DNA of 5,291 nucleotides from assembly GCA_945897655.1 (NCBI GenBank), contig CAMDHB010000252.1:1-5291 (forward strand), given 5' to 3'. This DNA comes from Pseudorhodobacter antarcticus (GTDB taxonomy: Bacteria; Pseudomonadota; Alphaproteobacteria; Rhodobacterales; Rhodobacteraceae). The notes under the pieces are model-generated. The model did not search any database. It was not told the DNA's origin and saw only the letters and a list, made by a program, of their open reading frames with translations. Of this stretch, positions 5,214 through 5,291 are shown piece after piece; position 1 is the stretch's first letter, and each line of letters starts with the position of its first letter. Both the position numbers and the translations under genes were made by a program.

Positions 5214-5291
5214 ATGCTGTACGTCAACGCCACCCTTTTCATCGCCGACTGGGAACTGTCGGACAGCTTCGTGCGCTCCACCGGGCCCGGT
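5214..5291 (+). CDS. arfB: Ribosome-rescue peptidyl-tRNA hydrolase ArfB, N-terminal 26 codons (cut by window edge)
   Basis: ArfB (YaeJ, ICT1-like) enters the empty A site of ribosomes stalled on broken mRNA and hydrolyses the peptidyl-tRNA through a GGQ motif. It backs up or replaces tmRNA. The 26 residues seen include IADWELSDSFVRSTGPG (10-26), which matches the conserved start of the family (I..wELs.sFvRSsGPGGQ.VNK). The window ends inside the catalytic loop, just before the expected GQ, so catalytic completeness cannot be judged. The ATG at 5214 fits the family's N-terminus. The ribosome-binding site is poor (GGAAA, 5205-5209, close to the start). With only 18 bases after the preceding hairpin there is no room for its own promoter, so expression probably depends on read-through or on a promoter upstream of 5030. 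Confidence 0.85.
   Translation, partial: MLYVNATLFIADWELSDSFVRSTGPG

Overview
The window looks like ordinary chromosome from a GC-rich alphaproteobacterium. RecQ, the UMF1-type transporter, MepA and the ArfB N-terminus all read like Rhodobacteraceae (Roseobacter/Rhodobacter group) proteins. This placement rests on remembered protein character, codon use and gene content, not on a search. There is no sign of phage, transposon, CRISPR, tRNA or complete rRNA sequence.

Layout: positions 1-1560 hold a DNA helicase gene, recQ, on the minus strand. It runs off the left edge, so its C-terminus is missing. Upstream of it on the same strand is yggT (1621-1899), a small membrane protein gene, and the two probably form a yggT-recQ operon. 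A 121-base divergent spacer (1900-2020) separates this pair from a plus-strand cluster: an Atg22/UMF1-type MFS transporter (2021-3379), then mepA (3382-4266), a secreted murein endopeptidase that follows after 2 bases, then yhhQ (4351-4971), a queuosine-precursor transporter of the VUT family. At the right edge the first 26 codons of arfB, a ribosome-rescue peptidyl-tRNA hydrolase, start at 5214.

The most interesting content lies in the two spacers around yhhQ. Just ahead of yhhQ (4314-4341) is a compact H-type pseudoknot candidate: a short stem, a 10-nt loop ending in AC, an A6 tail, then CGG able to pair with CCG in the loop. It strongly resembles a class I preQ1 riboswitch, and it overlaps the only Shine-Dalgarno-like sequence of yhhQ. 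Since yhhQ imports queuosine precursors, the match of ligand and gene is good.

Between yhhQ and arfB (4972-5213) is an unusual leader-like element. It holds a TTGACA box, a 17-nt sequence exactly complementary to the standard alphaproteobacterial 16S rRNA 3' end, and an 18-codon ORF (5043-5099) at ideal spacing. Downstream segments can pair back onto the ribosome-binding site, and a strong 10-bp terminator-like hairpin ends only 18 bases before the arfB start codon. Either a stand-alone small RNA/micro-mRNA or an attenuator controlling the ribosome-rescue factor ArfB would fit. I do not recognise this element as a named family.
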